From Sporodiniella umbellata (lineage: Eukaryota; Mucoromycota; Mucoromycetes; Mucorales; Rhizopodaceae): a stretch of 64,000 nt of DNA. The stretch is from assembly GCA_025677835.1 (NCBI GenBank), contig JAIXMR010000001.1, positions 434,001 to 498,000 of the forward strand, read 5' to 3'. Position 1 is the stretch's first letter. Every line of letters starts with the position of its first letter. Position numbers and translations under genes: made by a program. Under the pieces are notes generated by a model. That model was given only the letters and a program-made list of their open reading frames with translations. It did no database searches and had not been told where the DNA came from. Below are positions 21,762-33,257 of this stretch, in pieces.

Positions 21762-24591
21762 ATGGATAAAAAAGGATTAGACAAAACAAAGCTACAATAT
21801 AAAAAGCTTGACTCGATCTTCAAAAAAATTGAATCATATTCGATGAACAGTCTATTGGAAGATCTTGTCTGTAAAGATGTACCTCCTCCAAAACTTTTAA
21901 GAAACAATAAAAGATCATTTGCTACCATGATCGCTGATCTTGAACAACCAATTGTACAAGAAAAGCCAAAAGTTGTTGTAGATCCAACTAGTCTTACCGA
22001 ATCAACTTTTCATTCGAAAGGTTTAGATTTTCCTTTAAATGATTTCTTCAAAACCAGACTTAAACAACATCAGGTTTGTTGGTGTAGTCAATCTCATGAC
22101 AAATTCACTAAAAAGGGTTTTTCATTCAGCTTGAAGGCGTGGAATTTTTATGGAAGCGTGTATACAAAAAGAAAGAGGGATGTTTGTTGTCGCATTCCAT
22201 GGGGTTAGGAAAAAGTTTGCAGACCATAGCTTTTTTGACAACTTTGTACGAAAATCTTCACATAAATCCCGAAGCAAAATATCCGACGGTAATAAAAAAC
22301 AGTTGGCAACTACTAGTACTGTCATCTAATACACTATTCAATCTAAGGGGAAAAAAGTACTCATATTAGCTCCACTTGTGACATTGTCCAATTGGGTAAA
22401 CGAGTTTCGAAAGTGGTATACGGAGGGCTTTTCAGATATGTTAGGACAGGTGTTCAATTTTTCGGGTACTTGCAAAAGAAAAAATAGAAACAAATACTAA
22501 TGGCTTGCCAATTGTCTCTAAATAAAGGATTACCTCCCGACCAAAGAGAAAAGCGTCTCAAATACCTTGAATATTGGCATAGCAACGGAGGAGTTATGTT
22601 ATTAAACTATGACCAGTTTAGACACATGCTGCTAACGTCGCCGAACAAAGAAGAGTTCAGCAAACTGTTGATCAATCCAGGGCCAGACGTTGTTGTTTTA
22701 GATGAGGGGCATATCATTAGAAATGCAGCTTCACAAACTTCCCAACTTGTATCCAACTTTCGGACTCGTGCAAGAATATGTTTGACAGGTTATCCCCTAC
22801 AAAATCATATACTTGAATATTACCATATGTTGGACTTTATTGCACCGGGGATGCTTGGATCGCCTGAAGTCTTTAAATCATACTTTACTTTTTACATAGA
22901 AAAATCGTATGCCGATTCTTCTGGTGATCTAAAAAAAAATGCTCTGAAAAGGTTTTATATTTTACAGCTATTAACAGACGAAGTGACACATAGGTAAAAA
23001 CAATGAAAAGAAAAGGCATTTTGTTTATTGGAACATGCGTTTTGTAATAGACGTGACCTAGAAATTCTTGAAAAAGAACTTCCTCCCAAAACCGAGTACG
23101 TTGTCAAGTTTAAAATGACAGATATTCAACTACAAGGGTACCAGCAAGCCCTGAAGACTATGGAATCGTATGGATCGCTTTTGGATAATTTGTTTGTATT
23201 ACGTACAATATGTAACCATCCCAAAATTTTTCAAAAGGTATTATATGTCTACATAGACATCTAAAGTAACCAGACTTTAAAGCAAGAGTGAATTGATGTG
23301 TTTTTTAGTTATTGATTAAAAGGAAAAGTAAAAGGAGAGAAAAGTTTTATGTTAAAGAAGCCAGCCATCTTTCCAGTACTATTCAAAACCATGAAAACTT
23401 CAACAATGCAGATAGCCAAAATAATAGAGAAAGAGCAGATATAAACAGCGAAGAAACAATTTTTGAGATTGAGGAAGCAGAAATTCCTGATTGGGATGAT
23501 AACGCATATAGCTGGACTCTAGATTATTTTAAAGACACTGGTATTTGCTCACTTTAAAGCAACCGCTTTATTTTGATACTTTTTTGTATAGAAATCGAAT
23601 CGTGGAAGAGCTCAAACAAGATATCGTTCATTGTTGACCTTGCGGCCAACTGCAAAATTGTTGGAGAAAAAATCATTATTGTGTCTCATAGTCTGGCTTC
23701 ACACGGTAACTATGTACATACGTGTTAAAACTTCTAAACATTGTAAAGATTACTTGCAGCACTTATTTTCTATAATTGACATTAAAAGCTCAAGAGTTGA
23801 CGGCAATACGTTTTCAAATGTAAAGTTATTATAGTTAGAAGACGCTCTGTTTATTTTATATGGTCTTTAGGAACGACAAACAATTATTGACGACTTCAAT
23901 TCGGACAACAATAAGCTTGTTCTATTACTGTCCGCCAAAGTATTTTTTCTTATTTTTTTTTTGAAAAAAAAAAAAACTAAGTTCTTGCATCCATACGTAG
24001 GCTGCAGCTATTGGAGTCAATGTTACAGGAGCTAGTCGTATTGTGTTGATGGATCAAGATTGGAACCCTCTATATGATGAACAGAGTATTGGTAGAATAT
24101 ACAGATATGGGCAATCGAAACCTGTAATTGTTTATCGGCTCATAACCTGTTCTACAATTGAAGAGCGAATATATACACAAAGTCTACACAAAAGAAGTAT
24201 TTCAAGGTAAAAACATTTCAGGTATCAAAGTTTATAATTAATAATATATTTCAGACGTTTGATTGATAACAAAATATCGTCTGTTATATCCAAAGAAGAC
24301 TTAAAAAGCTACTATGTTAGACCCGACGTATACCTACCGCTGGTCGATATAGATGAGATTAGAAATAACATATGTCCAGACTATGTTACATACGAAGTTT
24401 TGCTTCAAAACAAAAATTACATAACCGATTTTGATTTTTATAAAATAGAGCCATTAGATGTACATATCCCGACAGCCCAATTAACAAAGAAAGAAAGAAA
24501 AATTGCTGCTATGGACGCTCTCACCTTTCTCAAGAAATGGAGGCACAACAAAGGATCTTACAAACAAAAAAAAAAAGAAAAACGTGCCTAA
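21762..24591 (+). CDS. SNF2-family ATPase, ATRX/RAD54L2 (ARIP4)-like
   Basis: The ATG at 21762 follows a roughly 30-nt T tract. About nine exons. Helicase motifs in order: I 'SHSMGLGKSLQT', Ia 'LILAPLVTLSNW', II 'DEGHIIRN' (DEGH rather than DEAH), III 'LTGYPLQNH', IV-V 'NVTGASRIVLMDQDW', VI 'QSIGRIYRYGQ'. The segment before motif II ('YWHSNGGVMLLNYDQFR', 'LLINPGPDVVVLDEGH') and after motif III ('LEYYHMLDFIAPGMLGS') are characteristic of the ATRX/ARIP4 branch. There is no ADD domain, and the N-terminus is short (about 110 residues), so it is a minimal ATRX-like remodeller. Between lobes sits an acidic insert ('EIEEAEIPDWDD'). The motif III Thr of 'TGTPLQN' is Tyr here. It likely remodels nucleosomes or Rad51-type filaments; the exact role is unknown. 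Confidence 0.9.
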
Positions 24592-24937
24592 ATAAAAATA
24601 AAAGTATCAAAAGGACCAAGTAGGCTAAAACAAGATCAAAGCTACCTAATTATCTTGGCTTTTTCAAAGACATATCGGTGTTTATGAATTAAATAAATAC
24701 CTAACGTAGTGAGAAAGACTTTCTTAGAATATTATAGCCTAGATATCTTTGCAGCCATCTTCAGTGCATACAACAAAAAGCTGCTCTACGTACTAACTAC
24801 AAATATAGAAAAAACAAAAAAAAATACGTTGGCGCATTTTACTGTTTCACAAGTGCGCTATTTCAATACCCATTAGTTCTGCAAGTGCTCAACAATCTTT
24901 TTACTTTTTTTTTTTTTATTAAAACCACTAGTATTAA
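24592..24937. other. short intergenic region
   Basis: About 350 bp between the SNF2 gene and LEO1, on the same strand. AT-rich with a T tract at 24905-24917 close to the LEO1 start. No gene seen. Confidence 0.55.
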
Positions 24938-26380
24938 ATGTCATATCAAGAGGAACCTGCTTCACACCGCGATTTTGGTGATCTTTTTGGCTCGGACGAT
25001 GAAGCTTCAGATATTGATGACGGACGCTCTGAATCGCCTAAAATGTCACAAAATGAAATAGCAGAAAACAATTTTTTTGGAAGTGAAGAGTCAGACGAAG
25101 AACAGCAACATGCTTCAAAACAGAACAGGCATGCGTCCTTTTGTTGTTACAAGTGCTCACTATTAACTTTTTTTGGCTATAGATCTTATGGTTCCGATGA
25201 GGAAGACATTAGAGGGTATAGTGACGAAGACAATGACGCTGAAAGATATGATCAATATAGCACTCAAAGAAGAAAAAAAGATCGTGTGGAAGTTACATTG
25301 CAAATGCCTCAGTTACCGTTGCCTTATAGTGACAATAATAAAGTACGTATAATCAATAGCGATCAGAGAAAGTACATCTACTTTTAAATATTGATTTTAG
25401 TTGCTTTAGTTTTATTTGGCAAAGCTACCGCGATTTTTGGATGTTGAAGTAGATCCCTTTGTTGCTGAGGAATTTAATGCCAAAATAGAAGAGGGCCTTA
25501 CTCCAGCACAAGAACGAGAATCCATTCGTGAGCAAATAGAAAATACTATAAGATGGCGAAGAGTAATGAATGAACTTGGTGAAGAGGTGAAAATAGAATA
25601 GACATTCTCCACCAACCATGTACTTACAAATATATACCACAACAGACCATGCAATCTAATGCTCACTTAGTTGAGTGGGAAAACGGGAAAGTGTCTTTGA
25701 TGTTGGGTGATGAGTGCTTTGATGTTGGTAGTAAACCTGTTAGTGCTGAGGAACATGTATTTTTACTTGCCCACCAAACAGAATCAGGTGCTTTGGAAAG
25801 TCAAGTGGAGCTTACAGATCACATGACATTGATGCCAAGTAGTTTAAAGAGTGATACTCATCGCCATATTACCGCCCAAATTGCTGATAGACAAGTGAAA
25901 AAGAACAAAACAAAAATGTTTTACACTGAGAAAGATCCTGAGCTATTGAAGCATGAACTTGAGCTTCAAGAAGCTGAACGTTTAAAAGCTCAAAAAAAAT
26001 TAGAAGCTCAACGTAAAAAAACAGATATGAGATACGAAGGAGGCAGCCGTCGTGGGGGCCATCGCGAGTTTGGCGACTATGATACCACTGACGATTACAA
26101 CTATCGTCAAGCTAGCAGAGCTCAGGACAGATATGAAGATGATTTTGTGATAGACGACGACGACTATGATGAAGAAGAAGAAAAATTAAGAGAGGATAGA
26201 TTAGCACATGCAAAGCGCTCGAATATGGGCAAATATAAACGTCAACACGATAGCGAAGAGGAAGAGGAAGAAGAGGAAGGTCCATATGGGCACGAGGACG
26301 ATGAAGATGATGAAGACGACGAAGAAGTTGTAGTTAGAAGAGCTAAGCGTAACAGGATTGCAAGTGATGAAGACGACTAA
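24938..26380 (+). CDS. LEO1: PAF1 complex subunit LEO1
   Basis: Four exons. The N-terminus is acidic and Ser-rich ('DLFGSDDEASDIDD'). The conserved core reads 'RRKKDRVEVTLQMPQL', 'YLAKLPRFLDVEVDPF', 'TIRWRRVMNELGEE', 'SNAHLVEWENGKVSLMLGD' and 'EHVFLLAHQTESGALESQ', with 'SSLKSDTHRHITAQIADR'. The C-terminus is a basic coiled coil ('LEAQRKKTDMRYEGG') and a long Glu/Asp tail. LEO1 works in the PAF1 complex on elongating RNA polymerase II and supports H2B ubiquitylation and H3K4/K36 methylation. Three introns (about 25131-25180, 25345-25410 and 25590-25645) join in frame. The acidic tail is coded by GAA/GAT/GAC runs near 26255-26325. Confidence 0.95.
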
Positions 26381-26416
26381 ATAAAATGCCTGAAGCGGCA
26401 TTTACACCTAATAAAC

Positions 26417-26585
26417 TTAGTCACAATGATGTACAGTCTCCTTACGATTTCTTTTCTTTTCTTGATGGGGTGAATTGATCTTTAAAGTAGAAGCTTTACA
26501 TGAAATCTGATAGCCATCTAACTTTCTACACAACCATGTTTTGTCTCGTACTTACCCAATCAAGTTGTGTAAATGGATTTTTCAT
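26417..26585 (-). CDS. possible spliced 30-residue micro-protein
   Basis: ATG at 26585 opens 'MKNPFTQLDW', followed by a perfect GTAAGT donor, a 76-nt intron ending in a pyrimidine-poor TTTAAAG, and then 20 codons ('INSPHQEKKRNRKETVHHCD') to a TAA at 26417. The frame is kept across the intron. It is convergent with LEO1, 36 bp from its stop. The consensus donor at a codon boundary is the only real evidence. I recognise no family, and it could be chance. Confidence 0.2.
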
Positions 26586-28200
26586 AAAAGAAAAAAAAAA
26601 GGTACTATTGAAGTTCGCTAAGCCGCACTCAAGTGCCTTTAACAAACTAGCAGCCTGCTAATAGCTTTAATTGAATCTGAATTTTGAAGTCTATCTGATA
26701 AGAGGCGATAATAGGTCCAAGATAAAGAAAAAAGCTGCAATACGAACACTAATAGAAATGAGAACCACTCAAAACAACTTGAGAGATCTTCTCTTTGGTG
26801 GGGTTATTGCCAAAAAAAAAAAAAAGAACAGGGTACTTAAAAAAAGATGACCTTTTTACAGGTGTTCATTGTCTTTTTTTATTTTCTGGTCATTGAAGTT
26901 TACTAGCATTGTAACAGTATACAAAAACCATTTCATCTCTAACTATTTCACTCAAAACAAGTGTGCCACTAGTTGTTATATAACACTTTTCATCTTTTTT
27001 CACTGCACTCAAGTATCCATATTCAAGCACGGGAAGGGAATGTTGAGTAGAAAAGGCTGTTGATTGGTCGGTGGTAAAAAAAAAAAAGTTGATATTGCCT
27101 AAAGGGCAGCATAGAAAGACTTTTAGTTTTACTCTACACTTTATATCCTAATTCCCTCCCAACTTGTACTAAATTAGCCGCCTATTCATATCAAATATTT
27201 AAGATGATAAAAGGCTTTCGAGACAATGTCCATAAAACAACACAAGTGTTTAATTTTCTTATTGGTTACCGCGTGAGTGTCCCCGATTTTTGTGGCTCAG
27301 CATTTTTCTTCAGATACACAGAAAAAAACAATTTTGCGTAACATGATAGCTATGCTATTATTCTCGAAAGAAAATATAGGTATATTATATATATATGACG
27401 CTTACCTCGTGCAGGGACCATGTTAAATCAACACTTTTTTTATCAGCTTAATTATAAAAAAGTTATTACATAAACACAAAGGCTATTCTGTTTGAATTTC
27501 TAGCTAGGCTAATACATCTTATACTTGCACAAAAAGTATATTTTTTGCCAAAAGCATCCATTGCTGATTTAGGAGTAAAGTCTAGAAGTATACTTCATGT
27601 GGCAAAAAGACAGTGTGAAGGGGACCTATAAATTTGTATGAAAGAATGCATAGTGTAACATGTTACTTTAAAATCTATCATCAAACTGCTTTTTATTTTG
27701 TTTTTATCTCTGTAGCAAGCGCTTTAAAACAGTTGGGTGCTTGAGAGCAAATTTTAAGTTTTTTACTAGGTCTTGTACAGATTAGATAGTGATCTTTTAT
27801 AAAAAAAAAACTGATTCTTTTATCAACAAAAGACAAAGACAATGGCTTTAACCGAAGGTAATTGTACTCAGGGCATATTAGCATTATAATATGTAGTGTC
27901 ACATTCTATTTAAAGATATGATCGTATTGACCATCATAGTTACAACTTTTCAGGGCAATATCGTCTAAATAAATCGTAGATCAACATGGCTAAAAAAAGA
28001 AGATATATATATAGCTTTATCGAAGCTTTTAATTAAAAAGTATGTATTGCATGGGGTTTAGTTTGAATTATAGGCTGCTATAATATATTAAAACTATGAA
28101 AAACTGAGTCACATCTTTCTAAAAAAGATAAACTATGGAGTGACAACAATTCACGCTTGGTTTACTTTTATGGTTGTTTAAAGCGTCTCGTTACAGAAAG

Positions 28201-28299
28201 TTGAGTTTAAGCATAAGGCACTCAACAGTAGAAATTTGGGAACGTATTGTAAGGGAACTAGGACTATCTATTCGCGAACGTGCCAAAATGTGGAGTTAA
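28201..28299 (+). pseudogene. open C-terminal-like segment, possible gene relic
   Basis: The plus strand reads 'STVEIWERIVRELGLSIRE' then 'RAKMWS' and a stop, preceded by TTACAGAAAG, which could be an acceptor. The composition is protein-like (Trp, Arg, Glu), unlike the AT-driven spurious frames around it. No upstream exon or start was found. Possibly the end of a decayed mobile-element gene. Confidence 0.2.
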
Positions 28300-28592
28300 A
28301 AGTCCAGTATAGAAAAATGTTTGTTTGTAATGATAAGCAACCTCAACGTGCGGAGTAAACTATTTGGGACACTATGTGACGCAAGCCAAGTTGTACGAGA
28401 AAACTTTAAGAACCTTTCAGTGGCAGTTTAAACTGTCACTTTTTCTGTTTATTAAAAACGAAGTGTGACAAACATAAGTCCGTAAAAGGAGAGAGCTTTT
28501 TGACTTTAGTAGTAACAAGTATAAGTATAGACTGTTACATATATATTGAGCATTATTTATTTAACGTAGTATGTACAAAAGATAAGAAAAAA

Positions 28593-29857
28593 TTATATTA
28601 GATGTGTTTGAATTGTATGTCTTCGATGTGGTATAACGTTGCAATGGAACAAGTCATGACCATCTTTTCCACAAAGTGTGCAGTATGTTAGTTCTCCGTC
28701 CTCCTCTTCTTCGATAGGAGTGTCCAGAGTAGGTTGTGGCGAATAAAGATGTGAAATGCGATAGTCTGAAAGTGAGTTAAATGTGGTTCTGTTTTTTGTT
28801 TTGACGTGTAATTTGACGGATTTTGCTTCAGCCAGCATTTTGTTATTGTACTGCTTTTCGCGTTCAAGCAGTTCCGTTAAGACATTTTCCCGATCTATTT
28901 TGCTCTGTAATACAATTTCTAGAACATCGATATCCTGTAGCAATGTCTTGATTTCATGATGATGTGACTGTCTAAGTCGGAACTGCTCTTGCTTAAAATC
29001 TTCTTGAAGATGGCTCTTTTCGGCAATCCAGTGCTGTTTTACGCTTTCAAGTTGGTTAAGGGCTGATTCATTGGAGCCAACAGCCTCCGCGGTGGCTTTT
29101 CGAAGGTTGTCCAATTCTTGCAAAAGTGTCTGCTTCCTTTCTCGCTCGTGCGACAAATCTTGTTTCAGTGTTGCGACGGTCTTTCTGTGCTTTTGATCCA
29201 TAGTTTCGAGTATCTCTAGGCTGTCTAGACCTGCTATCTTTATTTCAGCCACCATTTTTTCTAGATCTTGTATTTCTTTATCTTTCCGCTGTATTTCCAT
29301 ATTTTTTTCTAAAATAATGTGTTGATGACTAGCCTCTAAATCGATGAGCTGCTTTTGTAAGATCGGAATTCTACTTTCATGATGCAGCTTCAAAAACTGA
29401 TTCTCGGCCTCAAGCGATTCTATCTTTTTTTGTAAAACTACTATCTCTTCGTTGTTTTCTATAGACATCATACGTTTTGGATTTGATATTTTCTTGTGTG
29501 GCGTCGCTGGTCGAGTTGGTTTTATTTTAGTAAGTTTTGCTATGGGCGCAAATAAACCTGTTTTGGGAGGACAAATAAAATAACGCTTGCTGAAGAAAAT
29601 TAATAAGAAGTCTTTTTTTCTTTCATTCTTTTACATTTGGCAGCTTACCCATCAACAGACCCGTCGTTTTTTCCTTGTCCTTCTTGATCCAATTCGATAC
29701 CAGCCCAAATGCCAGTCTTGAAGTCTATAGTTCCCACAAATCGAACAGTGCCCAGCAGCGAGTGGTATTTAACTTTGTCTCCTACAGTAGCTATAGGCTT
29801 AGGCTGAGGTGATTGCGAATGGGGTAATCTTTTGTAATCGGGCCATGTCTTTGACAT
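28593..29857 (-). CDS. CLIP-170-like microtubule plus-end protein (CAP-Gly, coiled coil, zinc knuckle)
   Basis: Two exons, with the join 'GKNDGSVDG|KRYFICPPKTGLF' across a GTAAGC...TTCAG intron. Residues about 22-90 form a CAP-Gly domain ('GDKVKYHSLLGTVRFVGTID', 'GIWAGIELD', 'GKNDGSVDG'). A roughly 220-residue coiled coil follows ('LESVKQHWIAEKSHLQEDF'). The C-terminus has a CLIP-type zinc knuckle 'CTLCGKDGHDLFHC'. That order is shared with CLIP-170, S. pombe Tip1 and S. cerevisiae Bik1, which bind the growing microtubule end and recruit dynein regulators. At about 390 residues it is compact, with a single CAP-Gly domain as in the yeast proteins. There is no EEY/F ending; the protein stops 'QTHLI'. 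Confidence 0.9.
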
Positions 29858-30225
29858 GACTTTGTTTTTTTTAAAAAGAAATTCGGATACAGCGATATAT
29901 TTTGTTTTTTTAGAGAGGAAAAAGGAAGAAAAATAAACATATGTATGTGTAAAGCTCTTTAATGTGTGTTCATTGTATCCATATAAAAACGACTATTGGT
30001 TGATTGCTAATTTAATTATGCGGCCTTTTAATGTTTGAAAAGAAATGGTAATGTGTCATTCAACTATTATCTTCCATGAGATTGTAGGATTTTAGCCTAA
30101 AGCGAGACGGTTGTAAAAAAAAAATTAAGTTACCCCTGCCCCTTCAAAAAATGCAAGCGATTTCATTATACAAGTCTTTATATAACGGATCGTCTAATTG
30201 CAGACAAAAAAGGCCTTTTTATGTA

Positions 30226-30363
30226 CAGTATTTTAACTTAAGATTGAGACCAATTGGTTTTTTTAGACAAATGTTTTGAGGTGCCCACATAAATAAGCTG
30301 GGCGCCTAAAAAAGAAGCATCTAAAAAAGCCCCAATTGGTCTCAATCTCAAGTTAAAATACTG
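30226..30363. mobile_element. MITE-like foldback element with TA target duplication
   Basis: The element starts CAGTATTTTAACTTAAGATT and ends with the matching inverted arm. The 32-nt terminal arms differ at one position and both contain GATTGAGACCAATTGG. The inner part is also partly complementary (AGGTGCCCA / TGGGCGCCT), so almost all 138 nt can form one hairpin. TA flanks both sides (30224-30225 and 30364-30365). CAGT ends and TA duplication are typical of Tc1/mariner-derived MITEs. No coding capacity. Confidence 0.82.
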
Positions 30364-30549
30364 TATATTGCATATCATATTGCTTTTGTTGTTTTATAAG
30401 CTGTAAAGTAAAAACACGCCATCAAAGTTACTATTAACCAATCAAATTTCGTGCTTTTTATGTGCGATTTACAGGCTTTGCTGCTTTCCCAAATCCTACA
30501 CAATATGCAGTTGAACTTTAAAATTTTCATGCAGTTCTTTTAAGGAATT

Positions 30550-30699
30550 TCAGTTCTTTTCTCTTAGTTTTTCCAAGTCGTATGGGCATTTCTTTACGAA
30601 GGCCATATATTCCATTAGAAGGTTCCAAGACTGTATTTTGACGGTCGGAAGTATAGGGTTTTCACATTCTCGTGGTTGTTCCTGTTTATAGAAGGTCAT
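30550..30699 (-). CDS. small ORF, 49 residues, unknown
   Basis: An uninterrupted ATG-to-TGA frame with balanced composition ('MTFYKQEQPRECENP...', '...IQSWNLLMEYMAFVKKC', '...YDLEKLREKN'). A TATATAA-like element lies about 100 bp upstream on the minus strand, although it could equally serve the plus strand. It may be an isolated exon, a relic or chance. I recognise no family. Confidence 0.25.
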   Translation of the reverse strand: MTFYKQEQPRECENPILPTVKIQSWNLLMEYMAFVKKCPYDLEKLREKN

Positions 30700-33047
30700 T
30701 GTTTTGGAACAAAAAAAGATCTCCGCAGAAATCTTTTCTGCATCATAGTGTCATGACGATAATATAAGTGTAAATTCTTGACGTAGTGCGAAAGCTTATA
30801 TAAAGGCACCGCTCCAGAGTTGTTGTTATCCTAAAGAAAGCATGAAAAAATTGCAAGGAGAACCGGTTAAACGCCAATAATTCTTTCTTGGTAAACTGAT
30901 ATCAGAAAACGCGAAAAGAATGAAGCAGCTGTCATTCTCTGCATGTATTTTCTAGAGATGTGATAGTAGCAACGGCAACACTTAAAGAAAACAAATAAAG
31001 AGCCTTATAATATATAAATACAAGAAATGAAAATATTGGTTAATTATTTTGAAGACTTCTTTGTCAGCATTTTTTGGAACAAAAGTAAATCAGAATTTGA
31101 TATTAACATGTAGCTAAATCCAAGCTACCATGTTTTTGAACATACTGTTAGCAAATGTGTTACTATATTTTGTATGAAATTCCAGGCTCCAACCAAGAAA
31201 AATAAAACGGAGCATCGGCTACCATTTTGGGCAAATGTAATCGTTCTGGGCAAGTGGCTAAAAATATGGGACGGTAAAAGACAATAAGAAGGCAAGTTGA
31301 ACTCAAACATGTTATGACAAAAACACTAAACTGTAGACAGTCGCATTTTTATTTTGAATTTTTCCTCTTTCCACTCATTATGAAACTCTTGACAACCAAT
31401 TTGCTATACTTTTCACTACATAATACAAACAGCCGAAAAGCAAAGTTGTTTCGTTTTTTTTAAAAAAAAAACAAAGGCTGCTCAAGGTTTTTATGTTTTA
31501 TTGCCCTATGACTAAAACTACTTCATACTTTTCCTGTCTCATCCAACAACCTCCTTTTTTTAAAAATACAGTACTCACCCAATCTCCACTTATACCATTT
31601 ATAATGGGCGTTTCAAAATGTATCACAATACTCGGGCTCTTGGAAAGTATAAAAAAGGAAGAAAATATACCCTTTTGGATACCCTTTTGGCATATTTCAG
31701 GTAACTAGTAAAAATTTGAAACAACTGTCATCAACACGTCAAACGTATCTTATTCTGTACTTTAGAAAACTGGGATGTCCACTTCTGTTTTTAATTAATC
31801 ATGTGCAAAACAAAGCTACAAAAAAAGTATGCGAAAAAAGCAATGGGAGATTTTAGTGGTGTTCACAAGCTGTTGAAATATAGAAGTACATGCTACAAGA
31901 TGGTGTGACAAATTTTACGACTGACCTGTTGATGGCTCTTTTATAAGAAAGGCGTCTACTTTATAGATAAATATTATGTTTAAAAGGAAATACCACATTA
32001 CTGAATGTTTACTTGGAGCTGATTAGAAGCCTCAAACAGAAACCAAGCTTCGCAATTTACACTGCATTGGCTAGTACAAAATATGTTTTGGTACCATAAG
32101 GTTTTTAAAATCCACTCATTATTTCACAGCAAAAGTAGATACAGTAAAGACACTGTAAAGAAATACAGATAATGCATTATACGCCTATCTCTTATATAAA
32201 CCTTTCGAACTTTTGCTGATAGTGTTACTTATTCACTAAATGTCTTACACTTTTATTGCATATATGGTAAAACTGTACAGTTTCAATACAGCTGACTAAA
32301 TTACTTTAATCGGATATTGCATTAAAAGCGGATCCATGTAAGATATAAGATATAGTCGTTAAAATAAGAGACTCTTTTCCAAAAGCTGTGGCAACGATAA
32401 AAAAATAAGGCGTCTCTAGCAAATGCCAGCGATGTTTTACAATCAGATGTCTTTTTTTTCGCTCAAAGCTATTACACTTTATCAAAATAAAAATTAAACG
32501 CATCTTAGTCTCCTCTGTTGAAGAAATGGTATATGTCATTTAAAAGCTTAAATTGCACTATAGATAGCGTAAACTTAAGAAGCGTTTAAACACTTACATT
32601 TTTTGCTCTATCCGACTTCTTTTCCAAGCCCAAGTATAGCCTTTTTGTACATGTGTTTCGTTTCAGCAGCTTAAAAAAAGGTGGAGAGTCTGTTACGAGG
32701 TTTTTCTTGTACTTCTAAAGTCTAATTACGGCATCTTTATTATCAAAGCTTCTTTTAAAACACACATAAGTACTTTTACTTATATCTCTATTTTTCTATG
32801 ACTGCATGTACTTTTACTCTAAAACCTGGGGATATTAAGTTTAAAAACAACTTTATAAGCTGGTTTCATAAAGATTTACAAGAATTTTTGACTAACGTAC
32901 ATGCTCCTTGTTGACTTACCAAATACGGAAAACAATATTACTCTAGGACCTTTGTCCAACTTGACAGGCGCTGCCCCAAGGGGTGGTTTCACAATTTACT
33001 GGTATTCTTAGTATGTGACCTCTTTTTTACTTCATACCCAACAAGTA

Positions 33048-33257
33048 CTGTTTTTTGAACGTGTGCGTTGGGACAAAAATCAATTTGCGCCAATATTAAA
33101 AGAATATTTACACCAAAATAAAAGCAACTTTGCTAACCTTTTGGCGCAAAATTTGCTACTAAGTAACGCAGAATTACTTCTATTTTGACGTAAATATTCT
33201 TTTAATATTGGCGCAAATTGATTTTTGTCCTAACGCAAACTCATGTTCAAAAAATAC
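33048..33257. mobile_element. second MITE-like foldback element with TA target duplication
   Basis: About 210 nt with inverted arms of roughly 65 nt each. Shared arm text is TTTTTTGAAC, then GACAAAAATCAATTTGCGCC and AATATTAAAAGAATATTTAC. Small indels near the tips (GTGTGCGTTGGG versus the GTTTGCGTTAGG-type arm) show some age. TA flanks both ends (33046-33047, 33258-33259). The arms differ from the element at 30226, so this is a separate family. Non-coding. Confidence 0.82.

Larger units (their letters stand above)
26381..28592. other. gene-poor region downstream of LEO1
   Basis: About 2.2 kb. The LEO1 polyadenylation signal AATAAA is at 26381, and a short inverted repeat (AAATGCC / GGCATTT) lies just after it, at about 26387-26403. 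The region also contains a possible spliced micro-ORF on the minus strand (26417-26585) and a short plus-strand open segment (28201-28299), both listed. Otherwise AT-rich spacer. Confidence 0.5.

Noticed and set aside
26385..26405. Hairpin after LEO1 as a bacterial-type terminator
   Set aside because: The 7-bp inverted repeat sits at a eukaryotic 3' end with an AATAAA signal; no rho-independent termination is expected.
31493..31708. 71-codon plus-strand frame in the gene desert
   Set aside because: Composition follows the local AT content (Phe, Ile, Lys rich), with no splice signals, promoter or recognisable motif.
30226..33257. CRISPR-like array
   Set aside because: The repeats are inverted pairs, not direct repeats with spacers, and the organism is a eukaryote.
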